A DNA stretch of 64,000 bases from the NCBI GenBank assembly GCA_001899255.1, contig MKVX01000005.1, forward strand, positions 186,001 to 250,000, written 5' to 3'. The DNA comes from Rhizobiales bacterium 62-47. GTDB taxonomy: Bacteria; Pseudomonadota; Alphaproteobacteria; Rhizobiales; Xanthobacteraceae. A program made the translations under genes and the position numbers. The notes under the pieces are model-generated. The model worked only from the letters and a program-made list of their open reading frames with translations, was not told the origin of the DNA and did no database searches. This document shows, in pieces, positions 53,208 through 64,000 of the stretch (within the stretch, counting starts at the first letter, position 1; every line of letters starts with the position of its first letter).

Positions 53208-55361
53208 ATGTTCAATAAGCATACAGTCGAGATCGACTGGGGTGGGCGTCCGCTCAAGCTGGAAACCGGCAAGATCGCCCGTCAGGCCGACGGTGCCGTG
53301 ATGGCCACCTACGGCGAAAGCGTCGTGCTCGCCACCGTCGTCGCCGCCAAGACGCCGCGCGAAGGCGTCGACTTCCTGCCGCTGACTGTCGACTACCAGG
53401 AAAAGACCTACGCCGCGGGCCGTATCCCCGGCGGCTACTTCAAGCGCGAAGGCCGTCCGACCGAAAAGGAAACGCTGGTTTCCCGCCTGATCGATCGCCC
53501 GATCCGTCCGCTGTTCGCCGACGGCTGGCGCAACGAGACGCAGGTGATCGTGACCGTGCTGTCGCACGACATGGAAAACGATCCCGACGTGCTGGCGATG
53601 GTTGCGGCCTCCGCCGCGCTGACGCTGTCCGGCGCGCCGTTCAAGGGCCCGATCGGCGCCGCCCGCGTCGGCTTCATCAACGACGAGTACGTGCTCAACC
53701 CGGTGCTCGACGAGATGGCCGAAACCCAGCTCGAGCTGGTGGTCGCCGGCACCTCGGACGCGGTGCTGATGGTCGAGTCGGAAGCCAAGGAACTGTCCGA
53801 GGAGATCATGCTCGGCGCGGTGATGTTCGGTCATCGCCACTTCCAGCCGGTGATCGATGCGATCATCCAGCTCGCCGAGAAGGCCGCCAAGGAGCCGCGC
53901 GAAGTCGCCGTCGTCGATGACAGCGCCATCGAGAAGGAAATGCTCGGCCTGATCGAGCAGGATCTGCGCGCGGCCTACGCCATTCCGGTGAAGCAGGATC
54001 GCTACGCTGCGGTCGGCGTCGTCAAGGCCAAGGCGATGGCGCACTTCTTCCCGGAAGGTCAGGAGCCGCAATACGACAAGCTGCGCATCGCCGGCGTGTT
54101 CAAGCACCTCGAAGCCAAGATCGTGCGCTGGAACATCCTCGATACCGGCAAGCGCATCGATGGTCGCGATTCCAAGACCGTTCGCAGCATCACCGCCGAA
54201 GCCGGCGTGCTGCCGCGCGCCCACGGTTCAGCGCTATTCACCCGCGGTGAAACCCAGGCGATGGTCGTCACCACGCTCGGCACCGGCGAAGACGAGCAGT
54301 ACATCGACTCGCTTTCGGGAACGTACAAAGAGACGTTCCTACTGCACTACAACTTCCCTCCCTACTCGGTCGGTGAGACCGGACGCCTCGGCGGCACCAA
54401 GCGCCGCGAGATCGGCCACGGCAAGCTGGCGTGGCGCGCGATCCATCCGGTGCTGCCGCCGCATCACGAGTTCCCCTACACCATCCGCGTCGTCTCGGAG
54501 ATCACCGAGTCGAACGGTTCGTCGTCGATGGCGTCGGTGTGCGGCGCGTCGCTGGCGCTGATGGATGCCGGTGTGCCGCTGAAGCGGCCGACGGCAGGCA
54601 TTGCCATGGGCCTGATCCTCGAAGGCAGCCGCTTCGCGGTGCTCTCCGACATTCTCGGCGACGAGGATCATCTCGGCGACATGGACTTCAAGGTGGCCGG
54701 CACCGAAGCGGGCATCACCTCGCTGCAGATGGACATCAAGATCGCCGGCATCACCGAAGAGATCATGAAGGTGGCGCTGGGCCAGGCCAAGGATGGCCGT
54801 ATCCACATCCTGGGCGAGATGTCGAAGGCACTGACCGCGGCGCGCGCCGAACTCGGCGAATACGCACCGCGCATCGAGACCTTCAAGATCGCCACCGACA
54901 AGATTCGCGAAGTGATCGGCACCGGCGGAAAGGTAATCCGCGAGATCGTCGAGAAGACCGGCGCCAAGGTCAACATCGAGGACGACGGCACCGTGAAGGT
55001 GGCGTCGAACGATGGCGAGGCGATGAAGGCCGCGATCAAGTGGATCAAGTCGATCGCCTCCGATCCGGAGATCGGCCAGATCTACGACGGCACCGTGGTC
55101 AAGGTGATGGAGTTCGGCGCCTTCGTGAACTTCTTCGGCGCCAAGGACGGCCTGGTCCACATTTCGCAGCTTGCTGCCAACCGCGTGCAGAAGACCTCCG
55201 ACGTCGTCAAGGAAGGCGACAAGGTCAAGGTCAAGCTGCTCGGCTTCGACGATCGCGGCAAGACCCGGTTGTCGATGAAGGTGGTCGATCAGGAGACCGG
55301 CGAAGACCTCGAGGCCAAGCAGAAGGCCGAGGCTCCGGCCCGCGAGGCCGCCGGCGAATAA
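53208..55361 (+). CDS. pnp: Polyribonucleotide nucleotidyltransferase
   Basis: This 3'-to-5' phosphorolytic exoribonuclease is a degradosome component. The 717-residue product has two RNase PH domains (about 10-145 and 310-480). The second carries catalytic Asp residues in [21 protein letters not shown] helical linker lies between them, followed by KH ([23 protein letters not shown] near 563-585) and S1 ([28 protein letters not shown]) domains. ATG 53208 ([21 protein letters not shown]) is the family start; an ATG two codons upstream at 53202 is equally possible. It ends the rimP-pnp run. Confidence 0.97.
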   Translation: MFNKHTVEIDWGGRPLKLETGKIARQADGAVMATYGESVVLATVVAAKTPREGVDFLPLTVDYQEKTYAAGRIPGGYFKREGRPTEKETLVSRLIDRPIRPLFADGWRNETQVIVTVLSHDMENDPDVLAMVAASAALTLSGAPFKGPIGAARVGFINDEYVLNPVLDEMAETQLELVVAGTSDAVLMVESEAKELSEEIMLGAVMFGHRHFQPVIDAIIQLAEKAAKEPREVAVVDDSAIEKEMLGLIEQDLRAAYAIPVKQDRYAAVGVVKAKAMAHFFPEGQEPQYDKLRIAGVFKHLEAKIVRWNILDTGKRIDGRDSKTVRSITAEAGVLPRAHGSALFTRGETQAMVVTTLGTGEDEQYIDSLSGTYKETFLLHYNFPPYSVGETGRLGGTKRREIGHGKLAWRAIHPVLPPHHEFPYTIRVVSEITESNGSSSMASVCGASLALMDAGVPLKRPTAGIAMGLILEGSRFAVLSDILGDEDHLGDMDFKVAGTEAGITSLQMDIKIAGITEEIMKVALGQAKDGRIHILGEMSKALTAARAELGEYAPRIETFKIATDKIREVIGTGGKVIREIVEKTGAKVNIEDDGTVKVASNDGEAMKAAIKWIKSIASDPEIGQIYDGTVVKVMEFGAFVNFFGAKDGLVHISQLAANRVQKTSDVVKEGDKVKVKLLGFDDRGKTRLSMKVVDQETGEDLEAKQKAEAPAREAAGE

Positions 55362-55390
55362 TCGCCGCGGACGCGTGACGACGAACAGCG

Positions 55391-55420
55391 AAAGGCGGTC
55401 CATTGGGCCGCCTTTTGTTT
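55391..55420 (+). terminator. Intrinsic terminator after pnp
   Basis: AAAGGCGGTCC (55391-55401) pairs with GGGCCGCCTTT (55405-55415), with one T-G wobble, and TTTTGTTT follows. It is the strongest stop at the end of the translation/RNA-decay run and, by its A/T flanks, could also act on the convergent oxyR transcript. Confidence 0.8.
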
Positions 55421-55443
55421 GCTGGACGCCACTTCGCGGGAAA

Positions 55444-56424
55444 TCAGGAGCCGCGCTTCGCGTCGCTCTTCGCGTTCGCGACAAGATCAGGATGCCGGGC
55501 TGTTGCCGCCGCATCCGCTTTCTTGTCCACGCATTCCTTCACGACGTTGCCAAGCGCCGCGAAATCCGCCCTGCGGGGCGACGTCTTGCGGAACGCCAGT
55601 CCGATGCTGCGGCCGGGCTGCGGATCGTCCAACCGCAGAAACCTGACCCGGTCGTCACGCGACTCGACCTCGGCAGCAATCTCGGGAATCAACGTTTCGC
55701 CATAGCCGCCCGCAACCATCTGCATCACCGTCGAAAGACTCGACGCACCGAAGGCCATGCTCGCCGGGCCTGCCGATCGTCCGCGCGGAATTGTCGAACA
55801 GAATGCGAGCGCCTGGTCTCGCAGGCAGTGACCGTCCTCGAGCAGGATCAGGCGCGACTGGTCGATGTCGCGCGCCGCGACACGGCCATTGCGGTTGCGG
55901 GGATCGTTCGCCGGCACCGCGAGCAGGAACAGATCGTCGAACAAAGGGATGGTGTCGATGTCCGGCTCGCCAAGCGGCATCGCCAGCATCGCCGCATCCA
56001 GCGCGCCGTTTCTGATCTCTTCGACCAGTAGCCGCGTCTGCGTTTCGCGCAGTTCCAGGCGCAGATCCGGAAACTGCGATTGGAGCCCCGGCAGGATACG
56101 AGGCAACACGTAAGGCGCCAGCGACGGAATGATGCCAAGCATCAGTCGTCCTGTCAGAAGCCTCGTGCGATGCCGCGCAGAATCCACGAGGTCGATGGAC
56201 GCTGCCAAAACCTGCTCGCCGCGCCGCGCAATCTCGCGGCCGATGTCCGTCAACGCAACTTCGCCGGGCCGGCGCTCCACCAGGATCACGCCGAGAAACC
56301 TTTCAAGATCGCGAATCTGCATCGACAGCGCAGGCTGAGTGACCGCGCAGGCTTCCGCTGCGCGCCCGAAATGGTTGTGGCGCGCCAGTGCGGCGAGATA
56401 ACGCAACTGTTTGAGCGTAATCAT
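55444..56424 (-). CDS. oxyR: LysR-type peroxide sensor OxyR
   Basis: OxyR is activated by H2O2 through a disulfide and switches on catalase and peroxidase genes. The 326-residue product has the LysR HTH at residues 1-60 (MITLKQLRYLAALARHNHFGRAAEACAVTQPALSMQIRDLE). The sensing pair is in LLEDGHCLRDQALAFCS near 195-211, with the same C-x8-C spacing as E. coli Cys199/Cys208. Its divergent partner is katG, with 255 bp between starts, the classic OxyR-target arrangement. An extended C-terminal tail is present (about 20 residues longer than E. coli). Confidence 0.93.
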   Translation of the reverse strand: MITLKQLRYLAALARHNHFGRAAEACAVTQPALSMQIRDLERFLGVILVERRPGEVALTDIGREIARRGEQVLAASIDLVDSARHRTRLLTGRLMLGIIPSLAPYVLPRILPGLQSQFPDLRLELRETQTRLLVEEIRNGALDAAMLAMPLGEPDIDTIPLFDDLFLLAVPANDPRNRNGRVAARDIDQSRLILLEDGHCLRDQALAFCSTIPRGRSAGPASMAFGASSLSTVMQMVAGGYGETLIPEIAAEVESRDDRVRFLRLDDPQPGRSIGLAFRKTSPRRADFAALGNVVKECVDKKADAAATARHPDLVANAKSDAKRGS

Positions 56425-58866
<2,442 letters not shown>

Positions 58867-58918
58867 GCCCGTCGCATCGTCGCGGTGACCGCTTCGCACC
58901 GCGCTGATGCATCGAGAC

Positions 58919-58949
58919 AAAGCCCCCGCGAACCATCGCGGGGGCTTTT
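58919..58949 (+). terminator. Intrinsic terminator after katG
   Basis: AAAGCCCCCGCGA (58919-58931) pairs perfectly with TCGCGGGGGCTTT (58936-58948) across an ACCA loop, followed by a T-rich tail. It lies about 50 bases after the katG stop. Confidence 0.9.
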
Positions 58950-59060
58950 GATTTGCTTATTGCCGGATCGCGTGAGGACACGGCGCCTCAAAATGGCCTG
59001 TCAAATCATGAACGAGAAGAATCGTGATCCTCTCAGTGACGAAAGAAGGGATAAACCCGA

Positions 59061-59657
59061 ATGATGAAACTGTATTGGTCGCCGCGCTCACGTTCGTTCA
59101 CCACGCTTTGGTTGCTCGAAGAAGCCGGGCAGCCTTATGAACGGGTGCTGACCGACATCTCCGCCGGCGCGCAGAAGACGCCGGAGTATCGCGCCATCAA
59201 CCCGATGGGCAAAGTACCGGCGCTGGCTGACGGCGACGTCACGATCGCTGAGTCGGCGGCGATCTGTGCCTATGTCGCCGAACGCTATCCGCAAGCCAAC
59301 CTGGCGCCGCCGCTCGGCGATCCACGCCGCGGCAAATATCTGCAATGGCTGTTTTTCGGGCCGAGCTGCATCGAGCCGGCGCTGATCCAAATCTTTACCA
59401 AGCTCGACGTGCCGACCAGCACCGCGGCGTGGGGCAGCGCGACGCAAGTATTCGACGTGCTGGATGCAGCGCTGGAGCGCGGGCCGTGGCTGCTCGGCGA
59501 CAGCTTTTCCGCCGCCGACATCGTCATCGGCTCCGGGCTCAACTTTGCGATCCGTCAGTTCAAGATGGTGCCGACGCGGCCGTCATTCGATCGCTACATC
59601 GCGCGCTGCGTCGCGCGCCCGGCGTTCCAGCGCGCCGAAACGATTGCGGCGGGGTGA
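59061..59657 (+). CDS. Glutathione S-transferase family protein
   Basis: The 198-residue product has the N-terminal thioredoxin-like fold, MMKLYWSPRSRSFTTLWLLEEAG with Ser12 as a candidate catalytic residue in SPRSRS. It carries the glutathione-binding NPMGKVPALADGDVTIAESAAICAYVAERYP (about 47-77). A helical C-terminal domain follows, with LLGDSFSAADIVIGSGLNFA near 150-170 (the SxADI N-capping box). The substrate is unknown. It stands between the katG terminator and the convergent fabI, and lies close to the peroxide genes but not in an operon with them. Confidence 0.9.
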   Translation: MMKLYWSPRSRSFTTLWLLEEAGQPYERVLTDISAGAQKTPEYRAINPMGKVPALADGDVTIAESAAICAYVAERYPQANLAPPLGDPRRGKYLQWLFFGPSCIEPALIQIFTKLDVPTSTAAWGSATQVFDVLDAALERGPWLLGDSFSAADIVIGSGLNFAIRQFKMVPTRPSFDRYIARCVARPAFQRAETIAAG

Positions 59658-59682
59658 TTGCAGGCTCGTCATTCGCCTGATT

Positions 59683-59776
59683 CATCTGAGGTGCGCGCTC
59701 TTGCGCGCCTCGAAGGATGCTGGCCGTCGTCCTTCGAGGCTCGGCGTCAAGAACGCCTCGCACCTCAGGATGACGG
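59683..59776. repeat. Dispersed palindromic repeat, family A (copy 3)
   Basis: CATCTGAGGTGCG and CGCACCTCAGGATG are the outer arms; CGAAGGATGC and GTCCTTCG pair inside. The left end is less well conserved than in the other copies. It separates the convergent GST and fabI genes, and its hairpin could end both. Confidence 0.72.
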
Positions 59777-59796
59777 CACTTCCTTCACAGGAGGCG

Positions 59797-60603
59797 TTAT
59801 CCCTCGTTGCTGTTCCGAAGCTCGTCCGGGTGCGGCATCGAGATGATGTTATAACCGGAATCGACGAAGTGAATTTCGCCGGTCACGCCGCCGGACAAAT
59901 CCGACAACAGATACAGCGCGGTGCCGCCGAGTTCATCGAGCGTGACACCGCGCCCGAGCGGCGAATGCTTCTGCTGGAACGCAAACATCGCGCGCGCATC
60001 ACCGATGCCGGATCCCGCCAGCGTGCGTACCGGCCCCGCCGAAACCGCGTTGACGCGAATGCCGCTGCGGCCGAAATCGGCAGCGAGATAACGCACCGAG
60101 GCTTCCAGCGCCGCCTTCGCTACGCCCATCACGTTGTAGTTCGGCATCACCCGCGTCGAACCGCCAAACGTCAGCGTGATCATCGAGCCGCCGTTCGGCA
60201 TCAGCTCGGCGGCGCGCTTGGCGACTTCGGTAAACGAGAAACACGAGATCACCATGGTGCGCGAGAAGTTGGCGCGCGTGGTGTCGGCATAGCGCCCCTT
60301 CAGCTCATTCTTGTCGGAGAAGCCGATGGCATGCACGATGAAATCCAGCTTACCCCATTTCTCTTTCAGCGCGGCGAAGGTGGCGTCGACGCTGGCGATA
60401 TCCTCGACGTCGCAGGGCAGGATCAGTTCGGCGTTCAGCGATTCCGCCAGCGGCTTGACTCGCTTGCCGAGCGCTTCGCCCTGATAGGTAAAAGCCAGTT
60501 CGGCGCCATGCGCGGACAGCGTCCTTGCAATGCCCCAGGCGATCGAGTGATCGTTGGCGACGCCCATGATAAGACCGCGCTTGCCTTGCATCAGTTGCGT
60601 CAT
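59797..60603 (-). CDS. fabI: Enoyl-ACP reductase (NADH), FabI type
   Basis: It catalyses the last reduction in each round of fatty acid elongation. The 268-residue product is a short-chain dehydrogenase-like protein. It has the NAD site GLIMGVANDHSIAWGIARTL near 10-29, HAIGFSDKNELKG near 91-103 and the active-site Y-x6-K in NYNVMGVAKAALE near 155-167. It ends SGYNIISMP, as FabI does. The ATG at 60603 (MTQLMQGKRGLIMG) is chosen. A longer frame to 60702 would translate the repeat at 60613-60706 into a spurious 33-residue extension. Triclosan-type inhibitors act on this enzyme. Confidence 0.95.
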   Translation of the reverse strand: MTQLMQGKRGLIMGVANDHSIAWGIARTLSAHGAELAFTYQGEALGKRVKPLAESLNAELILPCDVEDIASVDATFAALKEKWGKLDFIVHAIGFSDKNELKGRYADTTRANFSRTMVISCFSFTEVAKRAAELMPNGGSMITLTFGGSTRVMPNYNVMGVAKAALEASVRYLAADFGRSGIRVNAVSAGPVRTLAGSGIGDARAMFAFQQKHSPLGRGVTLDELGGTALYLLSDLSGGVTGEIHFVDSGYNIISMPHPDELRNSNEG

Positions 60604-60612
60604 GGAGTGCTC

Positions 60613-60706
60613 CGTCATGCCCGGCCTTGTGCCGGGCATCCACGTCTGTCGAACGTGGGTTGGATTATTGAAGTCGTGGATGGCCGGAACAAATCCGGCC
60701 ATGACG
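60613..60706. repeat. Dispersed palindromic repeat, family B (copy 3)
   Basis: CGTCATGCCCGGCCTTGTGC with GCCGGGCATCCACG, then CGTGGATGGCCGGA and TCCGGCCATGACG, make the same two-hairpin pattern as 50914-51004. It fills the gap between the fabB stop and the fabI start on the minus strand. Its in-frame translation can be mistaken for part of fabI. Confidence 0.78.
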
Positions 60707-60750
60707 AGAAAATTTTTTGAGCCCCGATCATTAGATCGGCGCGCGCAATC

Positions 60751-61974
60751 TCAAGCATCCAGCCGCTTGAACACCAACGTTGCATTGGTGCCCCCGAAGC
60801 CGAACGAATTCGACAGCACAGTGCCGACCTTGGCATTGTCGATGCGCTTGCGCACGATCGGCATGTCGGCGAACACCGGGTCGAGTTCCTGGATGTTGGC
60901 GCTCTCGCAGATGAAGCCGTTGTTCATCATCAGCAGCGAATAGATCGCCTCCTGCACACCGGTGGCGCCGAGCGAATGGCCGGTCAGCGACTTGGTGGCG
61001 GAGATCGGCGGGCACTTGTCCTCGTTGCCGAACACGTTGCGAATCGCCTGGATTTCCGGCGGATCGCCGGCCGGCGTCGAGGTGGCGTGCGGGTTGATGT
61101 AGTCGACCTTGGATTTGACGTTGGCCATCGCCATGCGCATGCAGCGCTCGGCACCTTCACCCGAGGGCGCAACCATGTCGTAGCCATCCGAGGTCGCACC
61201 GTAGCCGATGATCTCGCCGTAGATGCGCGCGCCGCGCGCCTTGGCGTGTTCGAGTTCTTCCAGCACCAGCACGCCCGCGCCGCCGGCGATGACGAAGCCG
61301 TCGCGGTTGACGTCGTAAGCGCGCGAAGCGGTGGCCGGGGTGTCGTTGTATTTCGACGACATGGCGCCCATGGCATCGAACAGCACCGACAGCGACCAGT
61401 CGAGTTCTTCGCAACCGCCGGCGAAGACAATGTCCTGCTTGCCCCACTGGATCGTTTCGTAGGCGTTGCCGATGCAATGGTTGCTGGTCGCGCAGGCCGA
61501 CGAGATCGAATAGTTGACGCCCTTGATCTTGAACCAGGTGGCGAGCGTCGCCGATGCGGTCGACGACATCGCCTTGGGCACCGCGAACGGACCGACGCGT
61601 TTCGGTCCCTTGGTACGTGTGATGTCGGCGGCTTCGACAATGGTGCGCGCCGAAGGACCGCCCGAGCCCATGATGATGCCGGTGCGCTCATTGGAGACGT
61701 CCGACGGCTCCAAGCCGGAGTCGCGAATGGCCTGCTCCATGGCGACGTGATTCCACGCCGCGCCTTCGGCGAGGAAGCGCATCGCGCGGCGATCGATCAC
61801 CTCCGCTGGATTGAGCGTCGGAGCACCCTGCACCTGCGAGCGGAAACCGAGCTCGGCGTATTTCTCCGCGCGCGTGATTCCGGATTTGGCCTCAAAAAGG
61901 CTCGCAAGCACTTCCTGGGTGTTGTTTCCGATGGATGAAACAATGCCCATCCCGCTGACGACAACCCGCCTCAT
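60751..61974 (-). CDS. fabB: 3-oxoacyl-ACP synthase I (FabB)
   Basis: This condensing enzyme elongates unsaturated and saturated acyl chains. The 407-residue product has the catalytic Cys in [15 protein letters not shown] near 158-172, His in [13 protein letters not shown] near 291-303 and His in [14 protein letters not shown] near 326-339. The C-H-H triad is therefore complete. Pairing with fabA and the CATS active site indicate the FabB rather than FabF type. It follows fabA by 83 bp and is 147 bp before fabI, forming the fabA-fabB-fabI minus-strand unit with a repeat in the last gap. Confidence 0.95.
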   Translation of the reverse strand: MRRVVVSGMGIVSSIGNNTQEVLASLFEAKSGITRAEKYAELGFRSQVQGAPTLNPAEVIDRRAMRFLAEGAAWNHVAMEQAIRDSGLEPSDVSNERTGIIMGSGGPSARTIVEAADITRTKGPKRVGPFAVPKAMSSTASATLATWFKIKGVNYSISSACATSNHCIGNAYETIQWGKQDIVFAGGCEELDWSLSVLFDAMGAMSSKYNDTPATASRAYDVNRDGFVIAGGAGVLVLEELEHAKARGARIYGEIIGYGATSDGYDMVAPSGEGAERCMRMAMANVKSKVDYINPHATSTPAGDPPEIQAIRNVFGNEDKCPPISATKSLTGHSLGATGVQEAIYSLLMMNNGFICESANIQELDPVFADMPIVRKRIDNAKVGTVLSNSFGFGGTNATLVFKRLDA

Positions 61975-62057
61975 GATCGCCTCGTCCTATCCTCGCGTTG
62001 TGTTTGAAGGCCGCCGGGAAACCATAGTCCCGCCGTGCCGGCCCGAGCAATTGTGGC

Positions 62058-62582
62058 TTACGCCGCCGCCGGCGCGTCCTGCTTGAACAGGCCGACCTTC
62101 AGATCCTTGGCGCGATAGATAATCTCGCCATCGGCAGAAAGCGACCCGTCGGCAATTCCCAGCCACAATTTTGAGCGCATCACGCGCTTGATGTCGACGG
62201 TGTACACGACCTTCTTGATATTCGGCAGCACCTGGCCGGAAAATTTAAGTTCGCCGAGGCCGAGCGCACGGCCGGGGCCGATGCCGCCGGACCAGCCGAG
62301 GAAAAATCCGACCATCTGCCAGAACGCATCGAGGCCGAGGCAGCCGGGCATCACCGGATCGCCCTTGAAGTGACAGCTGAAGAACCAAAGGTCCGGTTTG
62401 ACGTCGAGTTCGGCGCGGATCAGCCCCTTGCCGAATTCGCCGCCGGTCTCGGTGATCTCGGTGATCCGGTCGAACATCAGCATCGGGGGGAGCGGCAGCT
62501 GCGCGTTGCCCGGGCCGAACATTTCGCCGCGGCCGCACGCCAGCAAATCCTCGTATTCATAACTGCCGCGCCTATCCTGCAT
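62058..62582 (-). CDS. fabA: 3-hydroxydecanoyl-ACP dehydratase/isomerase (FabA)
   Basis: FabA introduces the cis double bond in anaerobic unsaturated fatty acid synthesis, with FabB. The 174-residue product has the hot-dog fold with the catalytic His in [20 protein letters not shown] near 70-89 and the following [20 protein letters not shown] near 97-116. Length fits (E. coli 172). ATG 62582 heads the fab unit and is divergent from irr, with 342 bp between starts. Confidence 0.95.
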   Translation of the reverse strand: MQDRRGSYEYEDLLACGRGEMFGPGNAQLPLPPMLMFDRITEITETGGEFGKGLIRAELDVKPDLWFFSCHFKGDPVMPGCLGLDAFWQMVGFFLGWSGGIGPGRALGLGELKFSGQVLPNIKKVVYTVDIKRVMRSKLWLGIADGSLSADGEIIYRAKDLKVGLFKQDAPAAA

Positions 62583-62924
62583 ACCGCATTGCCTTTCTGG
62601 AAGCCTTCCAAACTGACCGTGGAACAGCCGGGTTCCAGATCATCAGCGATTCACCGCTCATGGTTAAAGCAAAACCTGTCACGCAGGTCCACACAAGCCC
62701 CAAGCGCCTGTTTTCAGCGAGAAAACCGGCCGTTACGACGAAAATCCTCCCGCCGGGACCGCGCGCGTTCTCTATCACGCGCTTCGCAACTGGCAAAGCT
62801 TGGCCCTGCATTGGCCGGCGATTCGCCGTATCCTCGGATACCGCCAGCCAGTTGCGAAAAACTTGCATCTAACTGCAAGTTACTTGTATTATTGCGGCAT
62901 GTTTATGCGTTGAAGGGCGATTGG
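62583..62924. promoter_or_regulatory. fabA-irr divergent control region with palindromic operator candidate
   Basis: ACTTGCATCTAACTGCAAGT at 62861-62880 is an inverted repeat with 7-base arms (ACTTGCA and TGCAAGT) around TCTAAC. A third ACTTG half-site, ACTTGTAT, follows at 62882-62889. It ends 44 bases before the irr start and could be a Fur/Irr operator. Bradyrhizobium Fur is reported to bind a non-canonical, direct-hexamer site in its irr promoter (from memory). Nothing else stands out in the remaining 300 bases and no coding region is supported. Confidence 0.5.
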
Positions 62925-63431
62925 GTGCCGGACGTGGAAATCGAGAATAGCCTGAAGGTTCTGAGGGACGACGACAGCGATCTGCCGATTGGTGGCCATG
63001 GACGTCAAGCTGCGCTGACGGGGTGCCCCTGGCACGACGTCAACGAGATGCTGCAATCCGTCGGGCTGCGTCCGACACGGCAGCGTATGGCCTTGGGCTG
63101 GCTGCTGTTCGGCAAGGGCGCACGGCATCTCACCGCGGAAATGCTTTACGAGGAAGCCACCAACGCCAAGGTGCCGGTTTCGCTCGCCACCGTCTACAAC
63201 ACCTTGAACCAGTTGACCGATGCCGGTCTGCTGCGCCAGGTCAGCGTCGACGGCACCAAGACCTATTTCGACACCAACGTCACCGCGCACCACCACTTCT
63301 ATCTCGAGAACAGCCACGAGTTGGTCGATATCCACGACCCGCATCTGATGCTGCAGAAGATGCCGGAAGTGCCGGAGGGTTACGAGGTCAGCCGCGTCGA
63401 TATGGTCGTGCGGCTGCGCAAGAAGCGCTGA
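62925..63431 (+). CDS. irr: Iron response regulator Irr
   Basis: Irr is a Fur-superfamily regulator that senses haem and coordinates iron and haem metabolism; haem triggers its degradation. The 168-residue product has the heme regulatory motif GCPWHD (about 33-38, with Cys at 34). A winged helix follows (PTRQRMALGWLLF and SLATVYNTLNQLTDAGLLRQV), then the histidine cluster TAHHHFYLENSHE near 122-134. The protein matches Bradyrhizobium Irr through the ending VRLRKKR. The start is not obvious: GTG 62925 has GAAGGGCGATTGG ahead of it, while GTG 62934 and TTG 62910 are alternatives. It converges on the SH3 gene. Confidence 0.93.
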   Translation: MPDVEIENSLKVLRDDDSDLPIGGHGRQAALTGCPWHDVNEMLQSVGLRPTRQRMALGWLLFGKGARHLTAEMLYEEATNAKVPVSLATVYNTLNQLTDAGLLRQVSVDGTKTYFDTNVTAHHHFYLENSHELVDIHDPHLMLQKMPEVPEGYEVSRVDMVVRLRKKR

Positions 63432-63459
63432 GCAGAGTCTCTTTGTTTTGCTTCGCTGC

Positions 63460-63481
63460 CCTCTCCCACTAAGGAGAGGGT
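63460..63481. repeat. CCCTCTCC hairpin, family E (copy 2)
   Basis: CCCTCTCC and GGAGAGGG pair perfectly over a six-base loop between the convergent irr and SH3-protein genes. The same arms occur at 27174-27201. A terminator or mRNA-end role is plausible. Confidence 0.5.
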
Positions 63482-63487
63482 CAAAGG

Positions 63488-63994
63488 TCAGTTGACCTTC
63501 TCGTCGGCGTAGACGCCCCAAAGCCGCTGCTGCTCGATCCAGCCGTCGAAGCCTTCACCGCTGATGTGACACCAACCGGCATTGCAGCGCTTCACCTGCG
63601 CCACGACACCGGGCTGCAGGCGCGCCGCCACGGCGCTGCTCGGGTCGGCGCGATCGTAGAGCGACGCCAGTTCATCCTTGGATTTCATCGTCACCACCGC
63701 GGTGCGGCGGCCCGACAGCAGCGAATGGTAGACCCAGCCTTCGGCGCCTTCCGAATCGCGGACACGCCGCCAGTTCTCGTATTCGGCGGTCACCTCGACC
63801 GGCAGCCCGGCGCGCGTATAGATCCAGCTCACATCATTATCCTTGGTCGGGCCGACGCGCACATTGACGTGGTCCGACTTGAGACTGACGTAGCGCGGGA
63901 TCGGGAGCCCGCTGACGGCACCGGTCGGCCCTGTCGCATTCGCGGAAAAGCTCGCGCTGAGCGGCACGCAAACCATCGCGCCCGCGACCATCAT
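63488..63994 (-). CDS. Exported SH3-domain protein (5' end near or beyond window edge)
   Basis: The 168-residue visible product has an N-terminal hydrophobic stretch (MMVAGAMVCVPLSASFSANATG), a signal peptide or the end of a longer one. Two bacterial SH3-like repeats follow. The first is RYVSLKSDHVNVRVGPTKDN with DSEGAEGWVYHSLLSG near 80-95; the second is ASLYDRADPSSAVAARLQPG with GWCHISGEGFDGWIEQQRLW. Such proteins probably bind cell-wall peptides. The first ATG is only 6 bases from the window edge, so the true start may be upstream and outside. Confidence 0.75.
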   Translation of the reverse strand: MMVAGAMVCVPLSASFSANATGPTGAVSGLPIPRYVSLKSDHVNVRVGPTKDNDVSWIYTRAGLPVEVTAEYENWRRVRDSEGAEGWVYHSLLSGRRTAVVTMKSKDELASLYDRADPSSAVAARLQPGVVAQVKRCNAGWCHISGEGFDGWIEQQRLWGVYADEKVN

Positions 63995-64000
63995 TGCGCC

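Overview
The window is 64 kb of high-GC chromosome from an alphaproteobacterium of the Bradyrhizobium / Rhodopseudomonas / Afipia group (Nitrobacteraceae). The evidence is an Irr regulator with the heme motif GCPWHD, a Fur/Mur protein without the structural CxxC, the fabI-fabB-fabA block beside irr, and several families of short dispersed palindromes typical of these genomes. Nearly all of it is conserved core genome on both strands; I see no phage, integrase, transposase, CRISPR array, rRNA or convincing tRNA.

Layout. 1-1136: long stretch without a supported gene upstream of dnaA. 1137-7874: replication block dnaA-dnaN-recF-gyrB. 8023-9339: two unknown, AT-richer genes on the minus strand. 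9456-15309: four-gene minus-strand operon for a heavy-metal RND exporter (small Cys/His protein, CzcC-, CzcB-, CzcA-like). 15394-25375: mixed metabolic genes (FUSC permease, HCCA-isomerase-like protein, MmgE/PrpD, DUF1330, pirin, purC, crotonase, lipoprotein, serine hydrolase). 25456-31099: acyl-CoA synthetase, adenosine kinase, murJ, trpS. 31304-41718: stress, Fe-S and RNA-modification genes (usp, nfu, tsaB-rimI-fur, HAD phosphatase), then the run miaB-phoH-ybeY-corC-lnt and an XRE regulator. 41837-44666: trmB, then two minus-strand genes (PhyH-type dioxygenase, DUF2336). 45034-55361: translation and RNA-decay operon rimP-nusA-ylxR-infB-rbfA-truB-rpsO-pnp. 55444-58866: divergent oxyR/katG. 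59061-63994: GST, fabI, fabB, fabA, irr and an SH3-domain protein at the right edge.

How the genes work together. The replication genes are collinear and origin-linked in many bacteria. The rimP-pnp run couples ribosome maturation, transcription elongation/antitermination, initiation, pseudouridylation and mRNA decay. oxyR/katG is a self-contained peroxide switch. fabA/fabB supply anaerobic-type unsaturated fatty acids and fabI the final reduction. Two metal-sensing Fur-superfamily regulators (Fur/Mur and Irr) lie 29 kb apart.

The least explained signals are not in the large genes. They are a 16-bp perfect inverted repeat that brackets an intrinsic terminator in the rimP leader, a 20-bp palindrome in front of irr, a GTTA/TAAC palindrome in front of the metal-efflux operon, five families of dispersed palindromes placed mostly at operon joints and convergent gene ends, the absence of metK from its expected place between the XRE regulator and trmB, and the two unknown genes next to gyrB. 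I did not find strong evidence for a wholly new multi-gene system.
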